From contig CM054115.1 of assembly GCA_028673005.1 (NCBI GenBank), positions 108,702,672-108,766,671 of the forward strand: a stretch of DNA of 64,000 nt. The letters are read 5' to 3'. Position 1 is the stretch's first letter. Each line of letters begins with the position of its first letter. The position numbers were made by a program, and so were the translations under genes. Source of the stretch: Tanypteryx hageni (Eukaryota; Arthropoda; Insecta; Odonata; Petaluridae). Under the pieces are notes generated by a model. It saw only the letters and a program-made list of their open reading frames with translations, searched no databases and was not told the origin of the DNA. This document shows, piece by piece, positions 10,735 through 21,984 of the stretch.

Positions 10735-10960
10735 AAAAGGACTTCAAAAATTGGAGATTTGAAAATGTTGATAACTAATGTCAATAATGAGGTCAGGCTC
10801 AACTCTGTGGAATTTACTCATCATGAAAAAGGAACTTAGTTACTTCCACAACTTTAATTTTACACGACCGGTTTCACTACGATCGTAGCATCGTCAGGTT
10901 TTTTAAAATATAAAAATCGTTCCATATATATAGGGTAAAATGAGGGGGGAAGATGGAGAC
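10735..10960 (-). mobile_element. Repeat fragment resembling the terminal region of a Penelope-like element
   Basis: On the minus strand a CCTCC-rich tract with TATATATGG is followed by a hammerhead-like core and then AAATTAAAGTTGTGGAAGTA. A related arrangement (pyrimidine tract, TATATATA, core, AAATTGTTAGTGGAAAT) is found at 42100-42260. Penelope-like terminal repeats are known to carry hammerhead motifs. No reverse transcriptase or GIY-YIG domain is visible here, so the class is inferred. Confidence 0.45.
10864..10898 (-). ncRNA. Hammerhead ribozyme-like motif
   Basis: On the minus strand CTGACGA (10897-10891) is followed by a stem II hairpin GCTAC-GATC-GTAGT, then GAAA (10875-10872) and CCGGTC (to 10866). 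All invariant core bases of a hammerhead (CUGANGA and GAAA) are present. ACCGGU could form a two-base stem III with itself or with a second molecule, putting the cleavage site after GGUC. Stem I pairing is weak in the flanking AT-rich sequence, so activity is uncertain. Confidence 0.55.
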
Positions 10961-11059
10961 AGGAGGGGTTACAAAGAAAACGAATGGAAGAAAATTGAAT
11001 AAACGGTTTGGAAAAGGAAGGGGTGGGAAAGGAAGGCGAAAGCAACATAGTAGCAAAAT

Positions 11060-13300
11060 GTTACAAAAATTTGGTAAAAGGGCCAAAGACAAGAGCGCTT
11101 TAACAGCACGAATTCTACCACCTTCTTAGGATTGAGTATGTTAAACCTTGCATTTCCTCAATCGTTAGTATTTATGCGTCTTAAATATTATATATTTATA
11201 AAATATTTCTTCGCCAAAAAGATACTTCTAGTAACACGACAAAAAGACACGAGAAACGTAACATAAGAAACAAAAGAAAAGAATAACAATCTGAAAAAAT
11301 AAAAAAACTTGTCACGAGTAACGTTTAAGATGCTAAATATATGTAAATGCATCTATCAGCAATACGGATGCCCACTGTTGTTTTCCGGCGGATATATTTT
11401 TTTATTTTAACGACGCACGAACCACCCTCTACCGAGGCCGACAAAAACGCGAACGAGGATCGCATTCTAATAAATAAAATTTAAGCAAGCACGAAAATTC
11501 TACATTGAGATTCGAAGCAAAAATATAAACGCATTTGGCACATATTATTTGCATCAATGGCGGTTCCTATAGCAGCAGTATGCATGCTTTAAATCCAATA
11601 AGAAACTATTTGTAGACATGCCACCAACAAGTTTAAATGAGCTCATAGGCCTATATAGAAAAAAACAAAAACTAGCCTGCGGACGGAGATGAAACACGAG
11701 TTTCGCACTTCGGATAATGGCGATGAGTAATGAATGACGTGATAGTACTTCGAGTCGCATCATATCTCCGCGTTGCACTCTTTATATTTCAAGACACCAC
11801 AGACGATAACACATAGATGAAATAAAAAAATACACGAAACTCGGGGGAAGAAACGACTTCAAAATTCCCTCCCTAAAAGTCACGTTGACGAATGACCTTT
11901 CCAACAAAAAACTACGGAGCAAGAGTGAAGTATCCAAGAAACACTCGAGTCAATACCACGAGGGAAAGGGGGCGGGACCAAGATAACGACTAAATACAAT
12001 AGCCTTAATGATGGACTTATATCATGTACCACGTTCCGAGGAATAATATAAAAAGTTTTACTTCGGTGCACCTGCGTTCACTATGGCTTATAAGCAATCA
12101 AATCTTACACCTATTAGATATTTTGAGATAACAATGAAGAAATAATAGTAAATACATTGTTAAACCCCTCAGTTTCGTATTGCGCACATTTTGTAAAAAA
12201 TATTAAAATTCTCCAAATCGTAGGTCTGATCTTTAACCATTCATGTTCTGTAGAGCTACAGCTACACTTAACAACTCTATAATTATAAATAAGAAATTAA
12301 ACTTCATATTTTATACATTAAAAATAAGTGGTAGAGTAAAACAATCACTTGGTTCCGAATTTATCAATGGATCAGTAATTTACATATATATGCACTGAAA
12401 ATTTGACAGGAATATCAGGATATTTTGATGATAAAACCAAATACAAGAATTCTGATTTTTTAAATAGCACTAACGCAACGAATTTAAGCTCTACGCTAAA
12501 ATTACGACAAAGGCTTAAAGCATAATAAATAATTTTATTGAGTTTTGGATATACACATGCATAACAATAACAAATTTGGGTCTCACTACAAGCATGCATA
12601 AGTAATATAAAATGTATGCAATACATCTACAGATTGTAGGCATGTATAAATTGGTTGCTCAAGTGTTTTGCCATCACGATACTCGTACAAGCTGCTTCAG
12701 CGTACAATTTGGTTTCAATTCTTAAGTTACATATGTAAAATTTTCACTTCACAATACAACAACAACCATAAGTTAGTACTAATATAGGGCGCGTCAGCAT
12801 CTATCATTTACGCCCTCGAGAAAAGGATTAGTTAACTGTTACGAGAACATTTCTTATGAAGAATTTTATATTTCCACCTTTATAGGTTAAAACAAAATGA
12901 AATTAATAGAGTCATTATTAAAACACCTAAAGATATGACAAGAAATATTCGAATCCCAATGATGTGCATTCTAATCTACCTAGTAGGTTAATCATTGGCA
13001 CAACAAAACACAACAACCAACCAACACCTAGCCCTAAGTAATTTGATCTTACCACCTTGCTTACGAACGGGCATTTTTGATCACTTGCAGAAAATAAGGA
13101 CCCTCTGCAAAGACGGTACGTCCAATTTGGGTAGCCCTGGTTCAGTCCGTTCACCACCTCCCGCGCGGTGTTTTTTTAAGAGAAATAACGAAACACTTAT
13201 TTTAAGAGAAAGGTTATCGTACTTCTACATATTCGCATAATCTCCGCAATTCCTGGGTGGACAATGGTACACTTAGTAATGCTTAAAAGCCACAGAAAAA
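11060..13300. other. Unassigned AT-rich DNA upstream of TMEM126
   Basis: I find no transposon protein, tandem repeat or exon with convincing splice sites. Short frames on the minus strand (for example 12927-13157) have no recognisable domain. Confidence 0.4.
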
Positions 13301-13324
13301 ATTAAAACCTCGGACATAAACAGA

Positions 13325-13500
13325 GCAATACAGGTCAATATGGCGACCTCGTACCGCAACTACAGACCGACTGCTAGCAGACTGTTCCGATTGGTCATGA
13401 AGAAGTTCGTACGTAGAAACATGGCAGCGCCCGTCTCCCGTATAGCAGAAGACATTCTTCGGTGTAAAGCTAGCTATTAATTAGTGACAGAAATTCTCAC
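13325..13500 (+). promoter_or_regulatory. Probable TMEM126 promoter / 5' leader with two YY1-like ATGGC motifs
   Basis: A patch richer in GC and CpG than its surroundings lies 170-350 bp upstream of the TMEM126 start codon. It contains AATATGGCGACC (13337-13348) and AACATGGCAGCG (about 13418-13429), both close to the AANATGGCGNC motif bound by YY1/Pho at the start sites of many genes for mitochondrial proteins. No TATA box is obvious. The transcription start is not directly visible. Confidence 0.35.
13340..13480 (+). other. Upstream small open frame, 46 codons
   Basis: ATG at 13340 opens a 46-codon frame ending at 13480. It encodes a basic peptide starting MATSYRNYRP, containing KKFVRRNMAAP and ending CKASY. 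It lies about 190 bp before the TMEM126 start codon and could be an upstream frame in the same leader. Both of its prominent ATGs overlap the YY1-like motifs, so it may be chance. Confidence 0.25.
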
Positions 13501-13670
13501 TGTAATCTTATGAAAGCAATTGAATTGCAGATAATATTGTAAAATATAAATTATATCTCTCATTGATATTATATAATGTTTTGTTAAACGCGTATTGATT
13601 AAAAATTTGAGTGGGGTAGCATGGATTCTGTAGTGATTAACAAAAGAAGCGTGATAGTAATAAGCAAGCG

Positions 13671-15786
13671 ATGGCTCTGAAAAGACAAACTGGGTCTATC
13701 CCTGAGGGGGCGGTGATATTATCTGAGGCTGAAGCTGTTGAGTATCAGTGGAAAAATATTTCTTCGTGGCAGCCGGCGTCTGACGTGTTCGTTCATCAAA
13801 TACTTAAAGGATTTTAATTATTCTGTTCTAATTTACAATTTTATCCTTCAAGTTTCACTGAATAATGAAAATCAATTTTTTATTTAATTTATCACTTTTA
13901 TAGAAGAGTACTAATTAGTTTGACTTTTTATAGGTGGCCTTTCAGGTACAGTTTAGCAATATCAGCATTATGTAGTTCTGCTACTGCCTCATATATCAAT
14001 AGTCATTACAGGAAAAAATTAAGACTTGGTAGCATAGGCCGTATGTCGTCCTACCTCCCAATTGTTGTTATTCCAGCAATAGCTGCTTCTTTGTTCCATC
14101 AGGTAACTTTTGAGTATGTTAGGTGACGACTTTTCTCAAGAAACTCCTTTTCTATTATTAGGGAAAATCATTTTCAGTCTCACGTTTTTCATCTAATTCT
14201 AATGTATGGTGGTTATTTAAATCATTTAATTGACTTCCTTATGCCTGATTTCAGAGTGTTATGGCAGATATAATGATTATGAAGAGTCAGTGTCCAGTTT
14301 GTGTTCAAATTCGTTCATCATCTTACCAGGCATTGTTTGGGACTGTATTCCCAACCATTCTAGCTCCATTATCCTCTTTTATGGTATGTTCAAGTGTCGG
14401 AAGCAAGAAATTCCTCACATAGCAGGTCAACCTTTTGAACATATATTAACAATTCCAAAAGATTTCTCTTTTGATGTTGGAACACGAGTAATATCTACTG
14501 AAAGATTTTAAATGCATTACATATGTCTTTCTCGGTTCATCGTCCATAAAAAGGTTTTTCCAAGGAATATCTATGTAAAATGAAAGAGTATAAAGTGCGC
14601 AAACTTAGGAATCTATAATCCAGTAATAAAATGTCGATTGTTTCTAAACTTATATTTTTGCTGCTTTTATGTCGTAAATCTTTTGCCTGGAAAACTTTAA
14701 AAAATTTCCTCTTCTAATAAATTGATAATTCTTGCATTTTTATTACATTAATTCTCTAAATCTTCATATTTTCAAATGTTTTGATCGATTAACTATGTAA
14801 TTACGAATATTATTTTATTTAATCGTGTATTTATCTATGTACTTGGACTTTAATTTTTCAGAATTATTTTATCACAGATAAATTTCCAGACTAATGACAA
14901 TAAACAAGAAATTCTAATTAGGAGAATTTTTTTTTAGTTCCTGAGAATGTTCCTTTAACATTCTCACCAATTTAAAATCATGATGGTAGTCTTAAAGTGT
15001 CTTAAACTTGGAAAGAAAAACTTTCATAATTTGACTCAGCCTGAAATTGGAATTTTTTTATCAAATTAATGCTAACCATTTATATTTAATTTTTAATAAT
15101 TGTAGAAATGGAATATACATGCCTTCTAGAACGATGGGCAATTTTGTTTGTTAATAAAATAGCAAAGTGAGCTATATCATGGCTAATTTCTGAACTTTAA
15201 ATTAAATGGGATTTTTGGGCAGCTATGCTATTCATAACAAGCATTTTTTATGATAGTGAATACATTTTTTGCATTTGTATTTTTGCAAATGCCAAGTCAA
15301 ACAATTTTGGATTTTATAACTTGACTTATTTCTTTCATATGCTTGCTGTTGCTTTTTCTTTTTGATCTTGAGATCGTTTTAGAAAGATATGTATATATCC
15401 TGATTTTTTGTATAAAATGTTATTTTTATAATATTTTAATGCTGATTTCTGTAAGTAACATTAAATATATGTTGATTTTTCAACAATGTTTTGCCTGATT
15501 TGGTTGGATTCATTACTAAAAAATGTTATTTTATTTATACTCCCAGCTGGCCACACGTCATTACACTTACGTAGTTCCACCAATTCAGACAATGCCTTTG
15601 GAAACAATCAAGTTGTGGCTGAAGTTAACTCGCCCTATACAAGGTTTTCTGGTTGCAGCATCCTTAGGACAGGCTCTTATTGGATCAGCACTAGCCTACA
15701 TGGAAATGAAATCCATTATCATAGTGAATCAAAAGATGAATCATGTAAGGGAGAGTGAATTGCAAGTTATCAATTTGAACAGTTGA
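13671..15786 (+). CDS. TMEM126: TMEM126 family protein (mitochondrial inner membrane, complex I assembly)
   Basis: Four exons (13671-13786, 13934-14102, 14255-14383, 15547-15786) give 217 residues, close to the usual size of this family. Exon 1 encodes an N-terminus with IPEGAVILS, WKNISSWQP and SDVW, the last formed across a phase-2 junction. Exon 2 holds the first hydrophobic segment (about residues 44-60), YRKKLRLGSIGRMS, and a second segment (about 80-93) ending SLFHQ. Exon 3 carries the conserved CPVC (108-111) and a third segment. Exon 4 carries the last segment (about 171-190). Introns 2 and 3 have good GT/AG sites in phase 0; intron 1 uses a poor donor (GT|GTTCGT). In vertebrates TMEM126A and TMEM126B act in assembly of the membrane arm of respiratory complex I; a matching role here is inferred. 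The start follows a leader with no competing in-frame ATG. A GTAAGG within exon 4 (15745) could act as an alternative donor. Confidence 0.9.
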
Positions 15787-15999
15787 TTTTTATTTGATAT
15801 ATGATATAATGGTGAAGGACCAATTGTGCCTAAATAGAATTTAATAGGTGCTTTGTGCAAGTGTCACAAAAAGATTTGCTGAAGGTAGCCTGTGTTTGGA
15901 GTGATTCATAGGTGTCATTTTTACTTGTAATTTGATAAATTTGATTTATGGCATGTGTACTGTAAGAAATCAGCTTTGTTATCATTTAATCCAATTACA

Positions 16000-16005
16000 A
16001 ATAAA
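16000..16005 (+). terminator. Poly(A) signal of TMEM126
   Basis: AATAAA lies 214 bp after the TMEM126 stop codon, in AT-rich sequence, and is the first canonical signal downstream. Confidence 0.6.
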
Positions 16006-16065
16006 AGTTTCATAAGACTCAAGTATTTTAAATTTTTTGGCCAATCTTCAACTTAAAGAACAAGC

Positions 16066-17264
16066 CACTTAAAAATACTTGTCTCGGCTATCTCCAATAC
16101 ACCTAACAAGATTGCAAAAAAACAGGTGCACATTTTGGCTACAAAGCAGCCATCTTCAGTACTAATTCACCGAAAAGAGATTCTATCTAATAGACAAACT
16201 ATTGTCAGTGAGTTATCACTGAAGACATCTTCTTTGTAGCCAAAATGTGCAACTGGCTTTTTTTAAGGTGACCTGACGTCCTCTTTTCATGCATTTAGTT
16301 ATTTCTGTCAACGATTTTATACAAAATATAGCATAAAATGCATTAGGTATTGAATTTAATTGGCTCCGCCTTCACAGATTTTGTATGTTTTTGTATTCTC
16401 ACGCATTGAGCTTTGAATAACCCTGCATGTTACCAGTGTAATCCAAATATGTGCGTGCATTCAAAGGTAGATTATAAACAAAGTTGGACAATTGTAATGT
16501 AGAAAAACTGAACAAGTGTAGCTAGATAAATATTTGTACAGATAAATGCCGGATGGAGGTTTTTGCTCATTTTGATTTGGAGGTTATACCATATCCAAAT
16601 CGGTTGTTAATCATTGAGTTTTGTTTGGCACTAACAGGTTCAAATGCAGTGGTAGAAAGTTTTTTTTCAATCATCAAGGATATTTGGACCTGCGTATAAA
16701 ACTAAAATGTGTAATTTCACAGGTTGTGATGAAAGTAAATTTAGATAATAAATGTGATGTTTATAACTTGATAGAATGATTTATTTAAAAAAGTTCATTG
16801 TAGTGACAAATATAAATAAATAAAGGGAATTTGCCATAAGGAATTTTTTTCTTTATTAAATGCCCTCTTTTGAAATTTTATAAATCAGATTAACTTTGTT
16901 ATGCATTATTATTCTTTAACAGCATAATTAGTGATGAGGAATTGCAGAAGAAAGAAGCTCTGACAAACATAACTATAGAATTTTATTAAACATGTGATTA
17001 AAATTTCTTTTTTTGTTGCTTATATTTACAAATTGTTATTTTATAATATAAATTAACCATTTATCAAGATAAGTTTTATATATTACGTCTTATACTTTGC
17101 CTGTGAATTCCTATTAACAAGTTTTACATCAAATTTTGATTGTCCTCTTTCCTCATCACTTTTTTTAGCCATTTGTCCTCATTTTATGAGATAAAAATCT
17201 GGTCACCTTAGGTTTTGCAACCTTGTTGTGGCTATTGGAAATATCTGAGAAGTATTTTTAAGTG
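16066..17264. mobile_element. MITE with about 55-bp terminal inverted repeats, interrupted by a second MITE
   Basis: The left end CACTTAAAAATACTT and the inverted right end (same 15 bases) begin terminal repeats that stay similar for about 55 bp (CCAATA, AACAAG.TTGCAAAA). Removing the inner element at 16266-17208 leaves about 256 bp. Inside, an inverted pair (CACATTTTGGCTACAAAG at 16130-16147, and its mirror ending near 16251) surrounds CTGAAGA hairpins. A related, decayed internal unit occurs at 41865-41995. No protein is encoded, and no target duplication is clear. Confidence 0.65.
16266..17208. mobile_element. Tc1/mariner-type MITE nested in the 16-kb MITE, 943 bp
   Basis: The ends are AGGTGACCTGACGTCCTC and, inverted, AGGTGACCAGA, with TA on both sides as target duplication. 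The pairing of GTCCTC near the left end with GTCCTC at 17175-17180 does not extend the terminal repeat strictly. The interior is AT-rich without a transposase remnant. TA duplication and GGTGACC ends point to the Tc1/mariner/pogo group. Confidence 0.65.
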
Positions 17265-17267
17265 CTA

Positions 17268-17765
17268 CGATAGGATGACCAAATGTTTCAGTTTTCCCGG
17301 ATTTTCTCATGGTCCTACAAAGAATTTTCAGGGCACCACATATTCCCTTTTTAGCATTCATACTATTTTATTTTATTCATAATGTGACAGTATTACTCCA
17401 GTAATTTATATTAACTGTTACCCTAAAACATTCCCATTTATTTCCTGGTCATGTTTGTAATAATACTGAGAAGATATCATTTCAATTTGTAATATATTTG
17501 CTATCCTATGAGCCATGTTATAACCAAGGTATGCAAACTTTATTCCTATGACATGTAAATAAATGACAAAAGATAACTCACTACATATTGTTCCAGTTTT
17601 TCTTTTACAGAACACATTATGTCCCAGTTTTGCTTCCTCAAAATATGGCCATTCAAGGCTAGAATCATACTCAAAAGTTTCCCATCTTGGATTCAGAGAG
17701 CAGGCAGAAGGATGACTTAATTAAAGCTGAATATTTTAATAAATTAAAATCGCTTTGAAGTATAT
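17268..17765. other. Unassigned AT-rich DNA
   Basis: A short GGATGACCAAATGTTTC block at 17274-17290 resembles the end of another TA-type MITE, but no partner end is found. Confidence 0.35.
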
Positions 17766-17767
17766 TC

Positions 17768-18286
17768 TTCTGATATTCTGAGGATGACTAACAAAACTGT
17801 CAGAAGTACCGAACAAAGTTTGTTTGTGTGCATTTCTAGCTAATTGACCTCTTAGGTTATTATAGCCATAACTCCTTATACACCAGACTCAAGGAAGGAG
17901 GGAAACCTGGTGCCGGTGTTAGCCGACTCTTAACAAAGAGCACCAAGAAGGCCAACTGCTTCACATCCCTTCCGAAGGATGGGGTGCTGACTTGCACTAT
18001 CTCCTCAAAGCACACAAGTAGGGGACAAGACAATACCAGGTTGAAAAATCCAACCTCCACCAGATTAGAACATGGGGCTGCTGCAAGGAAGGCCAATGCT
18101 CTAACCACTCTGCCACCGCTAACCTACACTGAAGAAAGCCTGGTGGAGAACTTATTGTTAATGCTAACCAGAATTCAACAAGGAGAATCCGTGGAGTTTA
18201 ATAAAAAAATAATCCTGAGGGCAATGGTCATATTGTAGAATGTACTGGCAAGCAGAGGCAGATAGTGAAATATTTGCACCTGCTGA
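17768..18286 (-). repeat. tRNA-derived SINE with co-duplicated flank, copy 1
   Basis: On the minus strand a tRNA-like head (box A TGGCAGAGTGGTTAGAGCA near 18110; a decayed box B) is followed by a central block with CCATCCTTCGGAAGGGA and GCTCTTTGTTAAGAGTCGG. This block is shared with the repeat at 34235-34440. The copy at 21352-21870 matches over the SINE and also over about 150 bp beyond the head (CTGGTGGAGAAC to CACCTGCTGA). The unit duplicated is therefore larger than the SINE itself. Confidence 0.75.
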
Positions 18287-18464
18287 AATCTGTGCAGTAG
18301 TTAAAAATGGTTTATAACCTTTGAGGGAATGACTCTTTGAGTGGAGACCTTTTGCTGATCAAGGTAGGTGAGGGCAAAGTAAAGCAAGAGGCCACATCAT
18401 CAGAATTGCCTTCAGAAGCACCAATAGCAAATGTAGGTAATTCCTAACTTAAGAGTATAGAGCA

Positions 18465-18966
18465 GAGTTCTGAAATTCACATCAGCATGAGGGCCGCAAG
18501 GAGGCATTACATCAAATGCATAGGCCACATGAAGGGACCGTACAAAATCCATGGACCACATTCCATGTTTTCAGCTTTCCCACTCCCTAAGCCATTTCAT
18601 CTTCTCTGAGTATTCTATCTCTCATTCCACTAGAGGCAGAGATTCTTTGATGCTCTTCATGAAAATGCTAGATTTGGTCTTGCAGCTTTGGTCCTTTGGA
18701 CAGTGGGATAGAAACACTCCCAATGTGAAGAACATTCTCGTGTACCCCAACTGTGTATGATTGTTAAATGGGAGTGAACAGTAAACTGCGGATATTCGGA
18801 AAATTTGATTTAATACATTTCTAATGCTTATAATATTATTCCCAAAGATTCAAGTGAGCTATTTTATAAGAAATAGGTAGAAACATTTGAGTTTGGGCCA
18901 AATCGTCATGTAACTTTCTTCATCACATGAGGCCCCCAGGCTGCTAGTTTGAGACCCTTAGTATAG
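18465..18966. mobile_element. Possible hAT-type MITE
   Basis: A left end near 18463 (CAGAGTTCTGAAATTCAC, then GAGGGCCGC) faces an inverted right end (read inward GGGTCTCAAACTAGCAGCC, then GGGGGCCTC). The pattern resembles hAT ends, but divergence is high and no target duplication is seen. Confidence 0.35.
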
Positions 18967-18969
18967 TGG

Positions 18970-21335
18970 AAACATTTTCTTAAAATTTGGAAAAATAAGA
19001 TATTGTCATTTGACAAATTCCAGAAAAATTCCAAAATCTAAAGCATGAAAGAGAATCATTTTGTTTGGAGAAGCAGCTTGAATGACTGAAGGAAGTCATT
19101 TCAACAAACTGGCTCACTCCAACAAGGAAGTATTTGAGAAATTTTTTCCACACAATTCCTATTTGCTATGCTATGAGTCCAATAAAAAAACTAAGACATG
19201 ACTTGATCCCATAACCATGATAATCCTCAATATACTCAGAAAATTTACATAAAAATCAATTTTTAAACACCATGAGAGACATTTTACCAACATTTATAGG
19301 AGCAGAGATATTCTTGTCATAACCTGAAGTTTTATAGGAAGAGGTAGATCCAATAAAATGAGTGTTTAAGAGAGATTTAATTGTATTTAAAATTATCTTA
19401 CCAAAATAACATCAGATTTTTTAAGAAAAAAATGGCAAACAAAATGAATCGTAATCAATCTACACAGCTAGCAAGTTTATGGCTACCATATGTCATCATT
19501 TTACCAGATGTGTTCATTTTTGGCTCTTAAAATGATACAAAATTAATTTCTAAAAATTAGTCCTTGATTTCAATACATTGTATTACTTACAATGCCATAT
19601 TGTGCTAGCTTTTTAATGCAGTTCTCATGCACAATAAATCTAAAGATAATGAAATATTGTTAAATAGCTTCAAATTTTCATAAACACTTTTTTAAAAGTA
19701 TAATTTGTCATACCCAAATGTATGAACTTTATAGGAGAAAGGTCATTTTTATTGTCCAACAGTATGCATCCAAATATTATTATTAATCCTACAGTGGTCG
19801 TGCATGTTATAGTAATGTGTTCGGTAACATGGCGTGTAAAATACACCCCACCAAGAGATAGCTTCTTAACAAAAGAAAATAGATTTTTAATTGTAGGTTT
19901 CAATTATTTTAAACCATATTTAATGTGAATCAAATCTACAAACTCCTTTAATAACAAATTATTCTCTATAAATCTATTTATAATTTCTCAAGTGTGTCCA
20001 TTTCTCCCCCTTCATATCTCAAGAACAGTTTGTTGCAGATAAATGTTGCAAACACCATTTTGTTTCTAATGGTTAGAAAATCACAGAAAAACTATGGACG
20101 TTAGAATCTTGGGTTCGATATCAGAATATATTTTATGCTTTAGCATAAGACTATCTCAAGAATCATTAGTTGTAGAGAAATGATGCAAATGCCATTTCCT
20201 TTCTATTTTTCTAGTGGCGAAATCTAAAACATCCACATTGATTAAATAAAATATTGCACAATAAATGGAAGTTTAATACAAGATTGTAACTGGAAAAACT
20301 GTGAAATACATATTGTTGAAGGATGTTGAAAAAATTGAGAATAAATAGCATCGATACAAATACACTGAAGAGAGAATATTCCTCAACATTACCACTTCTA
20401 CGCTCAAAATGACTCTGAATAAAAACTGATATGACATCTGGATGATATATAAATTCATTTATTACAATGTTGCATAGAGATATGGGAAATGACATTAATT
20501 TGAAATTTGCAGCACGGTGGCACCATCATTATAATATCTGCAGAATTCAACGAAATATAAAACTATTACCAAACATTCTATATAAAAAGTATTTTGTGAA
20601 GGTAAACAAGAAACGAGAATGATGAAATTGATAAGAAAACAAGACCTGAGAAAATTATAAGGGTGGGGTGTAAATTACACTGCGCAACCATGGTAGGGTT
20701 CAACTCCCACTGTAACAGTATAAAAAATACCAACAGGTAGACAGCTTATTTAGCAAGCTATTTAATTTAGAGTTTCCTTTTCTGATTTGAACAATAATAA
20801 ATTTCAAAATTAATAGAAAGAAATTGCAATATTGAGCAATAAAAATAAAACCAGCCACAAGAACTCCACTAATAAAATCATACCAAGTGTGATACTTAAC
20901 CTAACCGGCAGAATAGCATTTCTATTGATACCAGTCAGAAACAAGACGCATTTTCAATGAAAAACAGTGAGAGTAACCAAACAGTATAAGATGGGAATTC
21001 AATCATATAGGTATGAATATGTAGGAATGCTTCATCATAACAATAAAGGAAACTACTATTTCATGCGTGATTTCTCTGTTTCTTCAGTTAATGATGCTCC
21101 TTTCACTGAAACAAGGATGATCTCAGAAAGAGGGCAGTTCAGCGACCACCAGTAAAGAGCAAGTCTACTGTGTTGAAAATCATAAATACACACACAAACT
21201 ATGCATGAAGTTGGATTTGATGGTCTCATGAATTGCAAATTTTATAATTAATTACATAAGGATGAAAGAATAAAGCACATTAAGAAAGTATAACCACTAA
21301 ATAAAATGACTTGGATTGCACCATCCAATATAGGT
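18970..21335. other. Unassigned AT-rich DNA
   Basis: No recognisable gene or element. A box B-like GGGTTCAACTCCC at about 20697 lacks a matching box A and is not called. Confidence 0.4.
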
Positions 21336-21339
21336 TAAG

Positions 21340-21870
21340 GAATTATATATATATATATTCTGGGGATGACCAATAAAACAGTCAGTTTTACTGAACAAAG
21401 TTTGTGTGTATTTCTAGCTAATCAACCTCTTAGATTATTATAGCCATAACTCCTTACACACCAGACACAAGGAAGGAGGGAAACCTGGTGTCTGCATTAG
21501 CCTACTCCTAACGAATAGTCCCAAGAGGTCCAACTGCTTCACATGCCTTCCAAAGGATAGGGTGCTGACTTGCACTATCTCCTCAAAGCATAAAAGTAGG
21601 GGAGAGGACAATCCCAAGTTGAAAAATCCAATCTGCCAGATTCGAATCTGGGGCTGCTGTGAGGAAGGCTAATGCTCTAACCCCTCCGCCACTGCCAACC
21701 CCAATGAACAAAATCTGGTGGAGAACCTATTGTTAATGCTAACCAGAATTAAGTGATCCAACAAGGAGAATGTTGTTTAATAAAAAAATAATGATCCTCA
21801 GAGCAATGGTCATTTTGTAAAATGTACTGGCAAGCAGAGGCAGATAATGAGATATTTGCACCTGCTGACA
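21340..21870 (-). repeat. tRNA-derived SINE with co-duplicated flank, copy 2
   Basis: This is a second copy of the 17768-18286 unit in the same orientation. The head is better preserved here: on the minus strand box A TGGCGGAGGGGTTAGAGCA and a box B region with GATTCGAATCTGG (about 21640-21652). The SINE ends at an (AT)n tract (21340-21356), as expected for a SINE tail. Similarity continues past the head to about 21870. A small GTGATC-type indel separates the copies in the flank. Confidence 0.8.
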
Positions 21871-21984
21871 AAGGGATCACCCCCGAAAGCTCCAATCTAT
21901 GCATTTAAATGTTTCTCCAACATCCAGAGTATCGCTTATTGGTTCAAAAATTAAATTTTTGGAGTCCTATGGTTAATTACAATA

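Noticed and set aside
12927..13157. Minus-strand gene divergent from TMEM126
   Set aside because: A short frame without a domain; the shared upstream region is better explained as the TMEM126 leader.
17271..17340. Third MITE (GGATGACCAAATG end)
   Set aside because: Only one end seen; no inverted partner or TA pair could be matched.
20640..20720. Possible tRNA gene or SINE head (box B GGGTTCAACTCCC)
   Set aside because: No matching box A, no cloverleaf and no tail; box B alone occurs by chance.
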